From Faucicola osloensis_C (GTDB lineage: Bacteria; Pseudomonadota; Gammaproteobacteria; Pseudomonadales; Moraxellaceae): a stretch of 40,525 nt of DNA. A program made the translations under genes and the position numbers. Location: assembly GCA_019353055.1 (NCBI GenBank), contig JABAHL010000019.1, positions 1-40,525 on the forward strand, written 5' to 3'. The notes under the pieces are model-generated. The model was given only the letters and a program-made list of their open reading frames with translations. It was not told the DNA's origin and ran no database searches. Shown in pieces: positions 7,704 through 16,035 of the stretch (the first letter of the stretch is position 1; every line of letters begins with the position of its first letter).

Positions 7704-8429
7704 ATGAACTGGAATTGGCAAATTATTATTGATAGTATCCCAAAACTGCTGCAAGGCAGTATTATCACCATTGAGCTTGTGGTGTTGTCGGGTTTATTGG
7801 GGTTTATGTTGGCAGTGCCGCTAGCCTTGGCTAGGCTATCAAAAAAACCTTGGGTACAGGCATTGCCGTTTGCGTATATTTTCTTTTTTCGGGGCACGCC
7901 ACTATTGGTGCAAATCTTTTTGATTTATTATGGATTGTCACAATTTAAATGGGTGACCGAGTCCGTGCTGTGGAAATCAGATGTGTTATCGAGCCCATTT
8001 TGGTGCGCTATCATCGCTTTTACCCTCAATACGGCAGCTTATATTGCAGAAATCATCCGCGGTGCTATCAAGTCAATACCCAAGGGCGAGAATGAAGCTG
8101 CCGACGCCATTGGCATGTCGTATAGCCAAAAATTGCGCCGAATTATTTTTCCTCGCGCCTTTGGCATCATGCTGCCTGCGTATGGCAATGAAGTGATTTT
8201 TATGCTCAAAGGTAGTGCGCTGGCATCGACCATCACTTTGATGGATATCACCGGTGTGGCAACGACGATTATGTCAAAAACTTATACCGTTTTTGAGTTG
8301 TTCTTTGCCTCAGGTATCATTTATTTGTTATTGTCTTGGCTATTGATTGGGATGTTTCGATTGGCGGAAAAACGCATCAATCGTCATCTGTCTTATCAGC
8401 CCATCAGTAATGGGGGCGTCAGTGCCTAA
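7704..8429 (+). CDS. Amino-acid ABC transporter permease (HisM-like)
   Basis: A 241-residue inner-membrane permease, the partner of the preceding one. GGGGAT lies 7 nt before the ATG. It shows the family opening IPKLLQGSIITIELV, the FRGTPLLVQIFLIYYGL segment characteristic of HisM/ArtM-like subunits, an EAA loop IKSIPKGENEAADAIGM and about five membrane segments. With the ATPase at 2988-3782 and one of the lipoprotein binding proteins it would complete a basic or polar amino-acid importer. Confidence 0.92.
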   Translation: MNWNWQIIIDSIPKLLQGSIITIELVVLSGLLGFMLAVPLALARLSKKPWVQALPFAYIFFFRGTPLLVQIFLIYYGLSQFKWVTESVLWKSDVLSSPFWCAIIAFTLNTAAYIAEIIRGAIKSIPKGENEAADAIGMSYSQKLRRIIFPRAFGIMLPAYGNEVIFMLKGSALASTITLMDITGVATTIMSKTYTVFELFFASGIIYLLLSWLLIGMFRLAEKRINRHLSYQPISNGGVSA

Positions 8430-8430
8430 G

Positions 8431-8450
8431 TTAGGCTAGGTTAGGCTAAG
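8431..8450 (+). repeat. 10-bp imperfect tandem duplication
   Basis: TTAGGCTAGG followed by TTAGGCTAAG directly after the permease stop codon; the first unit also forms a GCCTAA/TTAGGC inverted repeat with the end of the gene (8424-8436). Confidence 0.5.
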
Positions 8451-8486
8451 CTACACAAAAAGTTTGGATGTATTGGAGGCGTGCCA

Positions 8487-9047
8487 ATGAAACAAGCAGT
8501 TATAGTATCAAGTTTGCTGATGGGTGGGGTGTTACTCTCGGCTTGTCAACCTGCCACTGATAACAAGGCAGAGCAAAACAGCACAGCAAGTGCCACAGTG
8601 GCTAGCGTTCAAAGTCCGCATCACGTTGAAAGTTTAGCTATCGCCAGTACCGTATCCCCCCAAACCGCCCAAAACGGTGTGCCCAAACAAATCAACTGGG
8701 CATTGGTGGATTCGGGCATTAAGCCAGTCGATAAAGCTAGCTTTAAATACCCGTTTGCGCTCGATAGCGAGCCTGTCAAAGCCTATGCCGAAATGTATCA
8801 TGTGGATAATGAAACCTCTCGCTACAATTTAACGGTGGGTATGGCAGTCAATGAAGTCTTATCCAAAGTGCTCGACCAGCTAGGTACTGCTTATGTGTCA
8901 CATGAACTCACAGCCGGTAAAAACAGCGCGTTTGTCATCCATACCACCCAGCAAATTGCCCCGAGCCAATACACTTACGTCTTTGCCGAGCCCTTTGCCA
9001 AAGGGTTAACCATTCCTGTCAAAATCATCAATGATGGCAAAAAATAA
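8487..9047 (+). CDS. Uncharacterised lipoprotein
   Basis: A 186-residue protein I do not recognise. Signal peptide with lipobox LSAC, acylated Cys at residue 20, then a low-complexity Ala/Ser/Gln stretch to about residue 60. The rest is a compact soluble domain starting around INWALVDSGIKPVD, with no known catalytic motif and no further membrane segment. GGAGG at 8475-8479 is 7 nt from the ATG at 8487 and only 1 nt from an in-frame GTG at 8481, which decides the start. It follows the permease gene by 57 nt without a terminator, so it may be co-transcribed with the importer; a role in uptake is only a guess. Confidence 0.7.
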   Translation: MKQAVIVSSLLMGGVLLSACQPATDNKAEQNSTASATVASVQSPHHVESLAIASTVSPQTAQNGVPKQINWALVDSGIKPVDKASFKYPFALDSEPVKAYAEMYHVDNETSRYNLTVGMAVNEVLSKVLDQLGTAYVSHELTAGKNSAFVIHTTQQIAPSQYTYVFAEPFAKGLTIPVKIINDGKK

Positions 9048-9097
9048 CTAACTTGCCATCGGTATGTTGACGTTTATTTATCGTTTAAGGAAATACC

Positions 9098-10159
9098 ATG
9101 CGTGTGCTAGGACTGGAAACATCCTGCGATGAAACGGGATTAGCCATTTTTGATAGTGACCAACGTCACCAACCCAATCAAGGTTTGGTCGGACAAGTGC
9201 TGTATAGTCAAATCGCGCTACATGCGACATATGGTGGGGTAGTCCCTGAACTTGCAAGCCGCGATCACATCCGTAAATTAGTGCCCTTGTTGCAGCAACT
9301 GTTGGATGACTGCCAACTCAAAAAAACCGATATCGATGCCATTGCCTTTACCAAAGGTCCTGGACTGGTGGGCGCGTTGATGACAGGGGCATTATTTGGC
9401 CGCAGTTTGGCGATGGCATTGGGTATTCCTGCGATTGGCGTACATCACATGGAAGGACACTTACTTGCGCCGCTATTAGGCGCCAATCCGCCCGATTTTC
9501 CGTTTGTCGCGTTATTGGTGTCGGGTGGACATACCATGTTAGTGGCGGTCAAAGGCATTGGGCAATATCAAATATTGGGTGAGTCGATTGATGATGCCGC
9601 AGGTGAGTGCTTTGATAAAGCCGCTAAAATGCTAGAGTTGCCTTATCCTGGTGGGCCTAATATTGCCCGCTTGGCGCAAACAGGCAATCCGTTAGCCTAT
9701 GAATTACCGCGCCCGATGCTCGGCAAAGGATTGGATTTTTCTTTTAGTGGTATGAAAACCGCCGTGCATAATTTGATTAAAGACCATCCAACCGATAGCC
9801 ATAATCCTGAGCATGCCCAAACGCGTGCCGATATTGCAGCAAGTTTTCAATATGCGATGGTCGATACGTTGGTGAAAAAATGCGTCAAAGCCTTGCAGCA
9901 AACGGGTATGAGACGTTTGGTGATCGCAGGCGGGGTGAGTGCCAATCAACAATTACGAGAATCGCTAGCCGAGGCATTAGCCAAAATCAATGCCACTGTG
10001 CATTATGCACCGCCTGCCTTGTGTACTGACAATGGCGCCATGATTGCCTTCGCCGGGTGGCAGCGCTTGAACGCCGGTCAACACGATGATCTAGCCGTTA
10101 GCTGCTTGCCGCGTTGGGATATGACAACGCTGCCTGCTGTCAATCCAGCTAACCCATAA
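9098..10159 (+). CDS. tsaD: tRNA N6-threonylcarbamoyladenosine transferase TsaD
   Basis: A 353-residue cytosolic enzyme of the ASKHA fold that, with TsaB and TsaE, transfers the threonylcarbamoyl group to A37 of ANN-decoding tRNAs. It opens with MRVLGLETSCDETG, the family hallmark. The metal-binding motif HMEGH is at residues 117-121 (His 117 and His 121 as ligands). Nucleotide-binding blocks LLVSGGHTM, GAGECFDKAAK-type (here DDAAGECFDKAAK), FSFSGMKTAV and AGGVSANQQLR are all present. AAGGA precedes the ATG. Length is slightly above the E. coli protein (337 residues) because of a longer tail. fluC follows after 20 nt. Confidence 0.97.
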   Translation: MRVLGLETSCDETGLAIFDSDQRHQPNQGLVGQVLYSQIALHATYGGVVPELASRDHIRKLVPLLQQLLDDCQLKKTDIDAIAFTKGPGLVGALMTGALFGRSLAMALGIPAIGVHHMEGHLLAPLLGANPPDFPFVALLVSGGHTMLVAVKGIGQYQILGESIDDAAGECFDKAAKMLELPYPGGPNIARLAQTGNPLAYELPRPMLGKGLDFSFSGMKTAVHNLIKDHPTDSHNPEHAQTRADIAASFQYAMVDTLVKKCVKALQQTGMRRLVIAGGVSANQQLRESLAEALAKINATVHYAPPALCTDNGAMIAFAGWQRLNAGQHDDLAVSCLPRWDMTTLPAVNPANP

Positions 10160-10179
10160 TCATCTACAAGGACTTGAAT

Positions 10180-10539
10180 ATGCCATGGCTGTGGATAGGA
10201 CTGGGGGCGGGATTTGGGGCAATACTGCGCTGGTGGTTAGCCAAAATCAACAGCGTACATCCTTGGTTGCCCTATGGCACACTATTTGCCAATATACTAG
10301 GTGGGCTGTTGATGGGATTTGCCTTGATACTCACCCAAAAGATGCATCCAAACTTACGACTGTTTATCACCACAGGGTTTTTGGGAGGACTGACAACCTT
10401 TAGTACGTTTAGTGCCGAAGTATTTACTTTGTTGAATACCGGCAAGGTATGGCAAGGTTTAGCTTTGATTGCCATCCATGTGTTTTTAACCTTGGTTGCG
10501 ACTGCCATTGGTTTTTATAGTCTTAAGCTGCTAAGTTAG
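10180..10539 (+). CDS. fluC: Fluoride ion channel FluC/CrcB
   Basis: A 119-residue integral membrane protein with four hydrophobic segments, matching the FluC (CrcB) family of dual-topology dimeric fluoride exporters. Key family features are the Asn-containing second helix GTLFANILGG and the GFLGGLTTFSTFS segment, which holds the central Na+ site and pore-lining Phe/Thr/Ser residues. An in-frame TTG at 10174 exists, but AAGGA at 10168-10172 is 7 nt from the ATG at 10180. No fluoride riboswitch can fit in the 20-nt gap to tsaD, so expression probably follows tsaD. Confidence 0.93.
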   Translation: MPWLWIGLGAGFGAILRWWLAKINSVHPWLPYGTLFANILGGLLMGFALILTQKMHPNLRLFITTGFLGGLTTFSTFSAEVFTLLNTGKVWQGLALIAIHVFLTLVATAIGFYSLKLLS

Positions 10540-10900
10540 GGAGCCATTGAATGGTTAATCGCTTCTTTCCCATGTACCGCTAAAAGTCACAAAGCTTTTA
10601 AAGGCTTTGCGAATAGATAAGTGAGTTAAATGTACTTATCTAGTCTACTTATGATGTGCGCAATCGGTCAGTCATCAAATTGTCATGATACTGTCACATT
10701 TCTTTGTAATCATATACACAATTTTTATACAAACCGAATTATGGTTATTATCATGATAGTTAAATCGGTCAGCATTGAGCTATATCATCTTTAAGCTATC
10801 CTAGTGAAAATAACCAAAGAAAGTTAAATCGTACCGTTGGTGACATTTATTTCATTCAGGCAGTTTCATTATAAACTCAAAACGTTTTTAGGAGCTATCC
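10540..10900. other. Intergenic region upstream of pstS
   Basis: This 361-nt stretch has no gene. It holds a weak hairpin AAAGC/GCTTT near 10590-10607, an 8-bp inverted repeat AGATAAGT/ACTTATCT around 10614-10641 without a T-run, the Pho box at 10669-10697, a likely -10, and the pstS ribosome site. The transcript leader for pstS would be about 170 nt. Confidence 0.6.
10669..10697 (+). promoter_or_regulatory. Pho box (PhoB operator), three tandem units
   Basis: Three 7-bp direct repeats, CAGTCAT (10669), TTGTCAT (10680) and CTGTCAC (10691), are spaced exactly 11 bp apart. This is the Pho-box layout, consensus CTGTCAT with 4-bp spacers, bound by phosphorylated PhoB in place of a -35. A TATACA-like -10 follows at about 10713. 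It indicates induction of pst under phosphate starvation. Confidence 0.85.
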
Positions 10901-12061
10901 ATGCGTTATTCATTATTAAGTGTTGTCGTAGCATCGACCTTAGCGTTAACCGCTTGTGGCAACAAACAAGCAGACAATCAAGCAGCGGGTGCCTCAGCAA
11001 CGTCAAGCACTTCTACCACAGGCGCTACAGGTAGCAACAAAAACGCCGTATTTACCATCACAGGTGCAGGCGCCTCTTTCCCACAACCTATCTATGCTAA
11101 ATGGGCAGGTGAGTTCAAGAATGCCACTGGCGGTCAAGTAAATTACCAATCAATCGGTTCATCAGGTGGTATCAAACAAATCCAAGCCAATACCGTTGAC
11201 TTTGGTGCGTCGGATGCGCCTTTAAGCAAAGAAGAGTTGGATAAAAGCGGTTTAATCCAGTTCCCAACCGTTATCGGTGGTGTTGTGCCGGTTGTTAACA
11301 TCGAGGGTGTTGCACCCGGTCAATTAAAACTAGACGGTGCCACCCTTGCCAATATCTACTTGGGTAAAATCACTAAATGGAATGACCCAGCGATTACCGC
11401 ATTAAACGCAGGCGTCACACTACCAGATGCGCCAATCACGACGATTTTCCGTTCTGACGGTTCAGGTACAACCTTTAACTTTGCAAGCTACTTAGCCGCT
11501 GTATCACCAGAATGGAAAGCAGGTCCAGGTGTAGACAAATCCATTAAATGGCCAACCGCTGCCACAGGTGCAGGTGGTAAAGGTAACGAAGGCGTGGCAA
11601 GTAACGTCGCTCGTGCCAAAAACTCAATCGGTTATGTTGAGTACGCTTACGCAAAACAAAACAAAATGTCGCATACACAGCTAAAAAATGCGGCGGGCAA
11701 CTTTGTACAACCATCGGCTGAAAGCTTTGCCGCTGCGGGAAATGCAGATTGGAAAGGTACACCAGGCTTTAACATTGTATTGACTAACCAAGCAGACCCA
11801 AATGCCTGGCCGATCTCTGCGGCAACCTTCATCTTAATCCATACTAAACCCACCAACCCAGAAAACGTCAAAAATACCCTTAAATTCTTTGACTGGGCGT
11901 ATTCAAACGGTGATGAGCTAGCAAAATCATTGGACTTTGTACCATTTTCAGCGGAAAGCAAAGCTATCTTCCGTGAAGAGTGGAAAAAAGTTGTAGGGGC
12001 TGATGGTAAGCCACTATTTAGCTCAGATGCTGCCACGGCAACTGCGTCAGCGGCAAAATAA
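10901..12061 (+). CDS. pstS: Phosphate ABC transporter substrate-binding protein PstS
   Basis: A 386-residue periplasmic phosphate-binding protein. The signal peptide ends in lipobox LTAC with Cys 19, so this PstS is a lipoprotein, unlike the soluble E. coli protein. A Ser/Thr/Ala linker precedes the domain. Phosphate-binding motifs: GAGASFPQPIY near the start, SIGSSGGIKQI, DFGASDAPL, and FRSDGSGTTFNFASYL. AGGAG lies 6 nt before the ATG. It is the first gene of pstSCAB, directly behind a Pho box, and is followed by its own terminator so that the binding protein should be made in excess over the channel. Confidence 0.96.
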   Translation: MRYSLLSVVVASTLALTACGNKQADNQAAGASATSSTSTTGATGSNKNAVFTITGAGASFPQPIYAKWAGEFKNATGGQVNYQSIGSSGGIKQIQANTVDFGASDAPLSKEELDKSGLIQFPTVIGGVVPVVNIEGVAPGQLKLDGATLANIYLGKITKWNDPAITALNAGVTLPDAPITTIFRSDGSGTTFNFASYLAAVSPEWKAGPGVDKSIKWPTAATGAGGKGNEGVASNVARAKNSIGYVEYAYAKQNKMSHTQLKNAAGNFVQPSAESFAAAGNADWKGTPGFNIVLTNQADPNAWPISAATFILIHTKPTNPENVKNTLKFFDWAYSNGDELAKSLDFVPFSAESKAIFREEWKKVVGADGKPLFSSDAATATASAAK

Positions 12062-12109
12062 TCTCATGATGATGGTTAACAGTTAACAGGGTTAGGCATG
12101 TCAAACGAT

Positions 12110-12150
12110 ACGTAGAGCAATAAACAAGTTAATGCTCTACGTTTTTTTTT
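12110..12150 (+). terminator. Intra-operon terminator between pstS and pstC
   Basis: A perfect 10-bp stem ACGTAGAGCA/TGCTCTACGT with a 13-nt loop runs into nine T. It is probably a partial terminator setting a high PstS to PstCAB ratio. Confidence 0.88.
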
Positions 12151-12201
12151 CAAATTTCTAGAATTAGTAAACTAAAACTATTTTTTGATGGCTGGGTTCT
12201 T

Positions 12202-13152
12202 ATGTCGGATTTACACGCAAAACTCGCAAAGCAAAAACAATTAGACTGGTTGTTTGTCAACGCGACTCGTCTTTTTGCGTTTATCGTGCTGTTGTTGTTA
12301 GGTGGTATCTTAATCTCACTATTTCTTGGCGCATTGCCAAGTATGAAAGCGTTTGGCATTAACTTCTACACCAGTAAAGACTGGGATACAGGGATGGATG
12401 TATACGGCGCACTGGCACCAATCTATGGGACGCTAGTGACTTCTGTCATTGCCATTTTGATTGCGGTGCCCGTAAGTTTTGGTATTGCCATGTTTTTGAC
12501 AGAGCTTTGCCCCAATTTTTTAAAACGTCCTTTGGGTATTGCCATTGAGTTGTTAGCGGGTATCCCTTCAATTATCTATGGTATGTGGGGATTTTTCGTA
12601 TTTGCACCTTGGTTTTCAGAACATATCCAGCCCTGGCTGATTGACCATTTGGGTGATGTGCCTTATGTGGGTCGTTTATTCCAAGGTGCACCGATGGGTA
12701 TTGGTCTATTCACCGCAAGTTTGATTTTGGCAGTGATGATTATCCCGTTTATTGCATCGGTCATGCGTGACGTTTTCTCCATTACGCCAAAGATGCTTAA
12801 AGAATCTGCCTATGGTTTGGGTTCAACCACTTGGGAAGTGATGCGATACGTGGTGTTGCCTTATACCAAAGCCGGTGTGATGGGCGGTATCATTTTGGGA
12901 TTGGGTCGCGCATTGGGTGAAACGATGGCAGTCACCTTTGTTATTGGTAACGCTTATAACGTCAGTCCAAGTTTGTTCCAGTCAGGGGTGTCAATCACTT
13001 CGGCATTGGCAAATGAATTTGCAGAGTCTGAGGGCTTGCACCAATCATCGCTACTACATTTAGGTTTCTTACTATTTATCATTACCTTTATTGTACTGGT
13101 GATTTCAAAATTGATGCTCAGTCGTATGGATAAAAATGCGGGTACGAAATAA
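12202..13152 (+). CDS. pstC: Phosphate ABC transporter permease PstC
   Basis: A 316-residue inner-membrane permease of the high-affinity phosphate importer. It has a short cytoplasmic N-terminus, about six hydrophobic segments and the EAA loop in SAYGLGSTTWEVMRYVVLP that contacts PstB. The blocks ELLAGIPSIIYGMWG and GLGRALGETMAVTFVIGN are characteristic of PstC. The ribosome site before the ATG is weak. It is followed by pstA 17 nt later, and the two would form the membrane channel. Confidence 0.95.
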   Translation: MSDLHAKLAKQKQLDWLFVNATRLFAFIVLLLLGGILISLFLGALPSMKAFGINFYTSKDWDTGMDVYGALAPIYGTLVTSVIAILIAVPVSFGIAMFLTELCPNFLKRPLGIAIELLAGIPSIIYGMWGFFVFAPWFSEHIQPWLIDHLGDVPYVGRLFQGAPMGIGLFTASLILAVMIIPFIASVMRDVFSITPKMLKESAYGLGSTTWEVMRYVVLPYTKAGVMGGIILGLGRALGETMAVTFVIGNAYNVSPSLFQSGVSITSALANEFAESEGLHQSSLLHLGFLLFIITFIVLVISKLMLSRMDKNAGTK

Positions 13153-13169
13153 GAACGCTGGGGAATACT

Positions 13170-14039
13170 ATGACTACTACCAATATGAATCGTAACAATG
13201 CCATTTACAAACGCCGCCGTATAAGCAATGCTTTAGGACTGGTATTTGCCGGTTTGTCCATTGTATTTGGCTTGACATTCTTAGGCTTAATTTTATTTAA
13301 ATTGTTTTTATCAGGCTCGCATGCGTTATTGACCATGCCTATCTTTACTCAAGACACGCCATCGCCAAACGAAATTGGCGGTCTTCGTAATGCGATTATC
13401 GGCTCAATCATGGTGACAGGATTAGGGCTTGTAGTCGGCACACCGATTGGTATCATGGCAGGTATTTATCTGGCTGAATTTGCCGAAAACAGCTGGCTTG
13501 GTAAAGTCACCCGTTTTATGAACGACATTTTGCTATCCGCACCTTCGATTGTGATTGGTTTATTTATTTTTGCGTTGATGGTACAAGGTCGTAACTTCTC
13601 AGGTTGGGCAGGTGCAATGGCTTTAGCGCTATTGGTTATCCCAGTTGTGGTACGTACCACCGAAAATATGCTTCGTCTAATTCCCAATACATTGCGTGAA
13701 GCGGCTTATGCGCTAGGGACGCCAAAATGGAAACTGGTAACATCCGTTACTCTGCGTGCTGCTAAAACTGGGGTATTAACAGGTATCTTACTGGCATTCG
13801 CGCGTATCTCGGGTGAGACTGCACCCTTACTATTTACCGCGCTCAATAACCAATTCTTTAGTACCGATATGGGTCAGCCCATTGCCAACTTACCAAACGT
13901 GATTTATCAGTACGCCAGCCAACCATACCCTATTTCAAACCAATTGGCTTGGGCGGGTGCGTTACTCATCACCTTAGCGGTATTAACATTGAATATTTTG
14001 GCACGTGCGCTAAGTGGTAAAGAGCAATCATCACATTGA
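13170..14039 (+). CDS. pstA: Phosphate ABC transporter permease PstA
   Basis: A 289-residue inner-membrane permease, partner of PstC. Visible features: a basic N-terminus, about six membrane segments, the SAPSIVIGLFIFALMV block, the EAA loop AAYALGTPKWKLVTSVTL and the ISGETAPLLFTAL block typical of PstA. GGGGAA lies 4 nt before the ATG. pstB follows after 61 nt. Confidence 0.95.
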   Translation: MTTTNMNRNNAIYKRRRISNALGLVFAGLSIVFGLTFLGLILFKLFLSGSHALLTMPIFTQDTPSPNEIGGLRNAIIGSIMVTGLGLVVGTPIGIMAGIYLAEFAENSWLGKVTRFMNDILLSAPSIVIGLFIFALMVQGRNFSGWAGAMALALLVIPVVVRTTENMLRLIPNTLREAAYALGTPKWKLVTSVTLRAAKTGVLTGILLAFARISGETAPLLFTALNNQFFSTDMGQPIANLPNVIYQYASQPYPISNQLAWAGALLITLAVLTLNILARALSGKEQSSH

Positions 14040-14100
14040 TGATCAATAGAAGATTAAAGCTATTTGCTAGTATCAAACAAAATTTATTAAGGTATTCATC

Positions 14101-14856
14101 ATGACCGCAAAAATGCAAATTCGTAATCTAGAGTTTTATTACGGTAAATTTTTAGCCCTTAAAAATATCAACATCGATATCGCTGACAAAAAAGTCACTG
14201 CGTTTATTGGACCGTCAGGCTGTGGTAAATCAACGTTACTGCGTACCTTCAACCGTATGTATGACCTATATCCCGGCATGAGTGCCACGGGCGAAATCAA
14301 CCTAGATGGACAAAACATCTTGGATAAATCCGTGGACGTCAACTTGCTGCGCGCTCGTGTGGGTATGGTATTCCAAAAACCAACGCCATTTCCGATGTCA
14401 ATCTATGACAACGTGGCATTCGGTGTGCGTCTGTACGAGAGCTTAAGCCGCGCTGAACTAGACGAGCGCGTTGAATGGGCGCTCAAAAAATCGGCACTGT
14501 GGACTGAAGTCAAGGATAAACTTAAAGCATCGGGTCTGTCATTGTCTGGTGGTCAGCAGCAGCGTCTGTGTATCGCCCGCGGTGTGGCAACCCGCCCTGA
14601 AGTATTGCTACTAGACGAACCCACCTCGGCACTTGACCCTATCTCAACAGGCTCAATTGAAGATTTGATTTCAGACCTAAAAAATGATTACACCATCGCC
14701 ATCGTGACCCACAACATGCAGCAAGCGGCACGGGTGTCTGACTATACCGCGTTTATGTACTTGGGCGAAATGATGGAAATGGGGGATACCGATAAAATGT
14801 TCACCAACCCAGATCGTAAAGAAACTGAAGAATATATCACGGGTAAATTCGGCTAG
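14101..14856 (+). CDS. pstB: Phosphate ABC transporter ATP-binding protein PstB
   Basis: A 251-residue cytosolic ATPase that powers PstCA. Walker A GPSGCGKST at residues 37-45, family segment FNRMYDLYPG, Q-loop VFQKPTPFPMSIYDNVAFG, signature LSGGQQQR, Walker B LLLDEPTSALDP and H-loop VTHNMQQA all match PstB closely. AAGG precedes the ATG. It ends the operon; the usual next gene, phoU, is absent and a terminator follows at once. Confidence 0.97.
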   Translation: MTAKMQIRNLEFYYGKFLALKNINIDIADKKVTAFIGPSGCGKSTLLRTFNRMYDLYPGMSATGEINLDGQNILDKSVDVNLLRARVGMVFQKPTPFPMSIYDNVAFGVRLYESLSRAELDERVEWALKKSALWTEVKDKLKASGLSLSGGQQQRLCIARGVATRPEVLLLDEPTSALDPISTGSIEDLISDLKNDYTIAIVTHNMQQAARVSDYTAFMYLGEMMEMGDTDKMFTNPDRKETEEYITGKFG

Positions 14857-14901
14857 GCTATTTTGTTATTAGGCGATCTGCACGTCATTTAGTCAATCAC
14901 A

Positions 14902-14929
14902 ATACCTCGCTACTGCGGGGTATTTTTTT
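14902..14929 (+). terminator. Terminator of the pst operon
   Basis: ATACCTCGC (14902-14910) pairs with GCGGGGTAT (14915-14923) around a TACT loop and runs into seven T. Confidence 0.88.
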
Positions 14930-14968
14930 GCCTAAACTTCTCGGCACAATCAACGTAAAATAAATATT

Positions 14969-14987
14969 GATAACGATTCTCATTTAC
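14969..14987 (+). promoter_or_regulatory. Fur box upstream of the iron-uptake operon
   Basis: GATAACGATTCTCATTTAC matches the 19-bp Fur consensus (GATAATGATAATCATTATC) at 14 positions and lies about 65 nt before the first gene. It implies repression by Fur-Fe2+ when iron is plentiful. Confidence 0.8.
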
Positions 14988-15053
14988 ACTACAATTCGCA
15001 AATTGTCATTATTTTTTTTATTATTTATTCGTGTTTACTTTTAAGGATGTTTT

Positions 15054-15956
15054 ATGTTGAGCCGTACTTTTACTTTATTAATATTACCCCTGACGATATC
15101 TGCATTACTCTTGACGGCTTGCCAAAAAACCGAGCAAAAAACCGACGTAGCACCTGCTGCAAGTAGTGCCGCAACAGCGCCTGCAACGACTAACGCTTCT
15201 GCAGTCACAGCGTCAGCGCAGAGCTCAGTTGACATGAGTAAAGAAACGGCGGAATACAAAGCTTGGGTACAAACCCAAATTGATAGCTTGCTTACCGATA
15301 CCCAAAAATTTGTTGCCCTGCTTGAAGCGGGTAAATTAGAAGAGGCGAAGGCGTTATACCCAAAAGCGCGCATGTATTTTGAGCGCTCAGAGCCGATTGC
15401 TGAAAGTTTTGGCGACCTTGACCCGCGTATCGATAACCGTGAAGCCGACCTTGAGCCCAATGAAGTATGGACAGGCTTTCATGCGATTGAAAAAATCTTG
15501 TGGACACAAAACACCACCAAAGGCACCGAACAACTGGGTAAACAGCTGATTGCAGATGTCAAAGAATTGCACGCCAAAATTCCGACGGCAGAGGTGACAG
15601 GCGACTTGATGGTACAAGGTTCAGTCGATTTGCTCAATGAAGTATCAACGAGCAAAATCACCGGCGAAGAAGAAATTTTTTCGCATACAGACTTGTATGA
15701 TTTTAAAGCCAATATTGAAGGTGCCGAGAAAATATTTGCCATTTTAAAACCAAAAATCCAAGCCAAAAACCCAGCGTTAGTCACTGAGCTTGAGCAAAAA
15801 TTTGACGCAGTCAACCAACTACTTGCCAAACACCAAGTCGGGCAACAAGACTATAAATCCTATAAAGAGTTAACCCCTGCAGATACCAAAGCGCTAGCCG
15901 AAGCGGTGAATAAACTTGGCGAACCCTTAGCGCAGATGGGCATTGTATTGCAATAA
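15054..15956 (+). CDS. efeO: Iron-uptake M75 (imelysin-like) lipoprotein, EfeO/EfeM type
   Basis: A 300-residue lipoprotein: lipobox LTAC with Cys about residue 23, an Ala/Thr/Ser linker to about residue 60, then an M75 domain. The family's metal-site motif HxxE appears as GFHAIEKILW (His 143, Glu 146), along with the acidic segment FGDLDPRIDNREAD. E. coli EfeO has an N-terminal cupredoxin domain; it is missing here, so this is the short EfeM form. In EfeUOB systems this periplasmic component binds iron and passes it to the EfeU permease. AAGGA is 6 nt before the ATG. It is the first gene behind the Fur box and is followed by the peroxidase and the permease. Confidence 0.88.
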   Translation: MLSRTFTLLILPLTISALLLTACQKTEQKTDVAPAASSAATAPATTNASAVTASAQSSVDMSKETAEYKAWVQTQIDSLLTDTQKFVALLEAGKLEEAKALYPKARMYFERSEPIAESFGDLDPRIDNREADLEPNEVWTGFHAIEKILWTQNTTKGTEQLGKQLIADVKELHAKIPTAEVTGDLMVQGSVDLLNEVSTSKITGEEEIFSHTDLYDFKANIEGAEKIFAILKPKIQAKNPALVTELEQKFDAVNQLLAKHQVGQQDYKSYKELTPADTKALAEAVNKLGEPLAQMGIVLQ

Positions 15957-15963
15957 GTCAAAG

Positions 15964-15985
15964 GTGAAGCAAAAAATTGCTTCAC
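15964..15985 (+). other. Perfect hairpin between efeO and efeB
   Basis: GTGAAGCAA and TTGCTTCAC form a 9-bp stem with an AAAA loop immediately after the efeO stop. No full T-run follows, so it may be an mRNA 3'-end stabiliser or processing site rather than a terminator. Confidence 0.55.
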
Positions 15986-16035
15986 TTGACGGTTTTAGGA
16001 TTGAATAAAAAGGTAAGTAGCAAGTTAGGGGCAGT

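Noticed and set aside
10160..10179. Fluoride riboswitch before fluC
   Set aside because: Only 20 nt separate it from tsaD, too short for the aptamer.
15041..15460. 139-codon minus-strand frame opposite the iron lipoprotein gene
   Set aside because: Shadow of an Ala/Ser-rich coding region; composition is low-complexity and no start signal is present.
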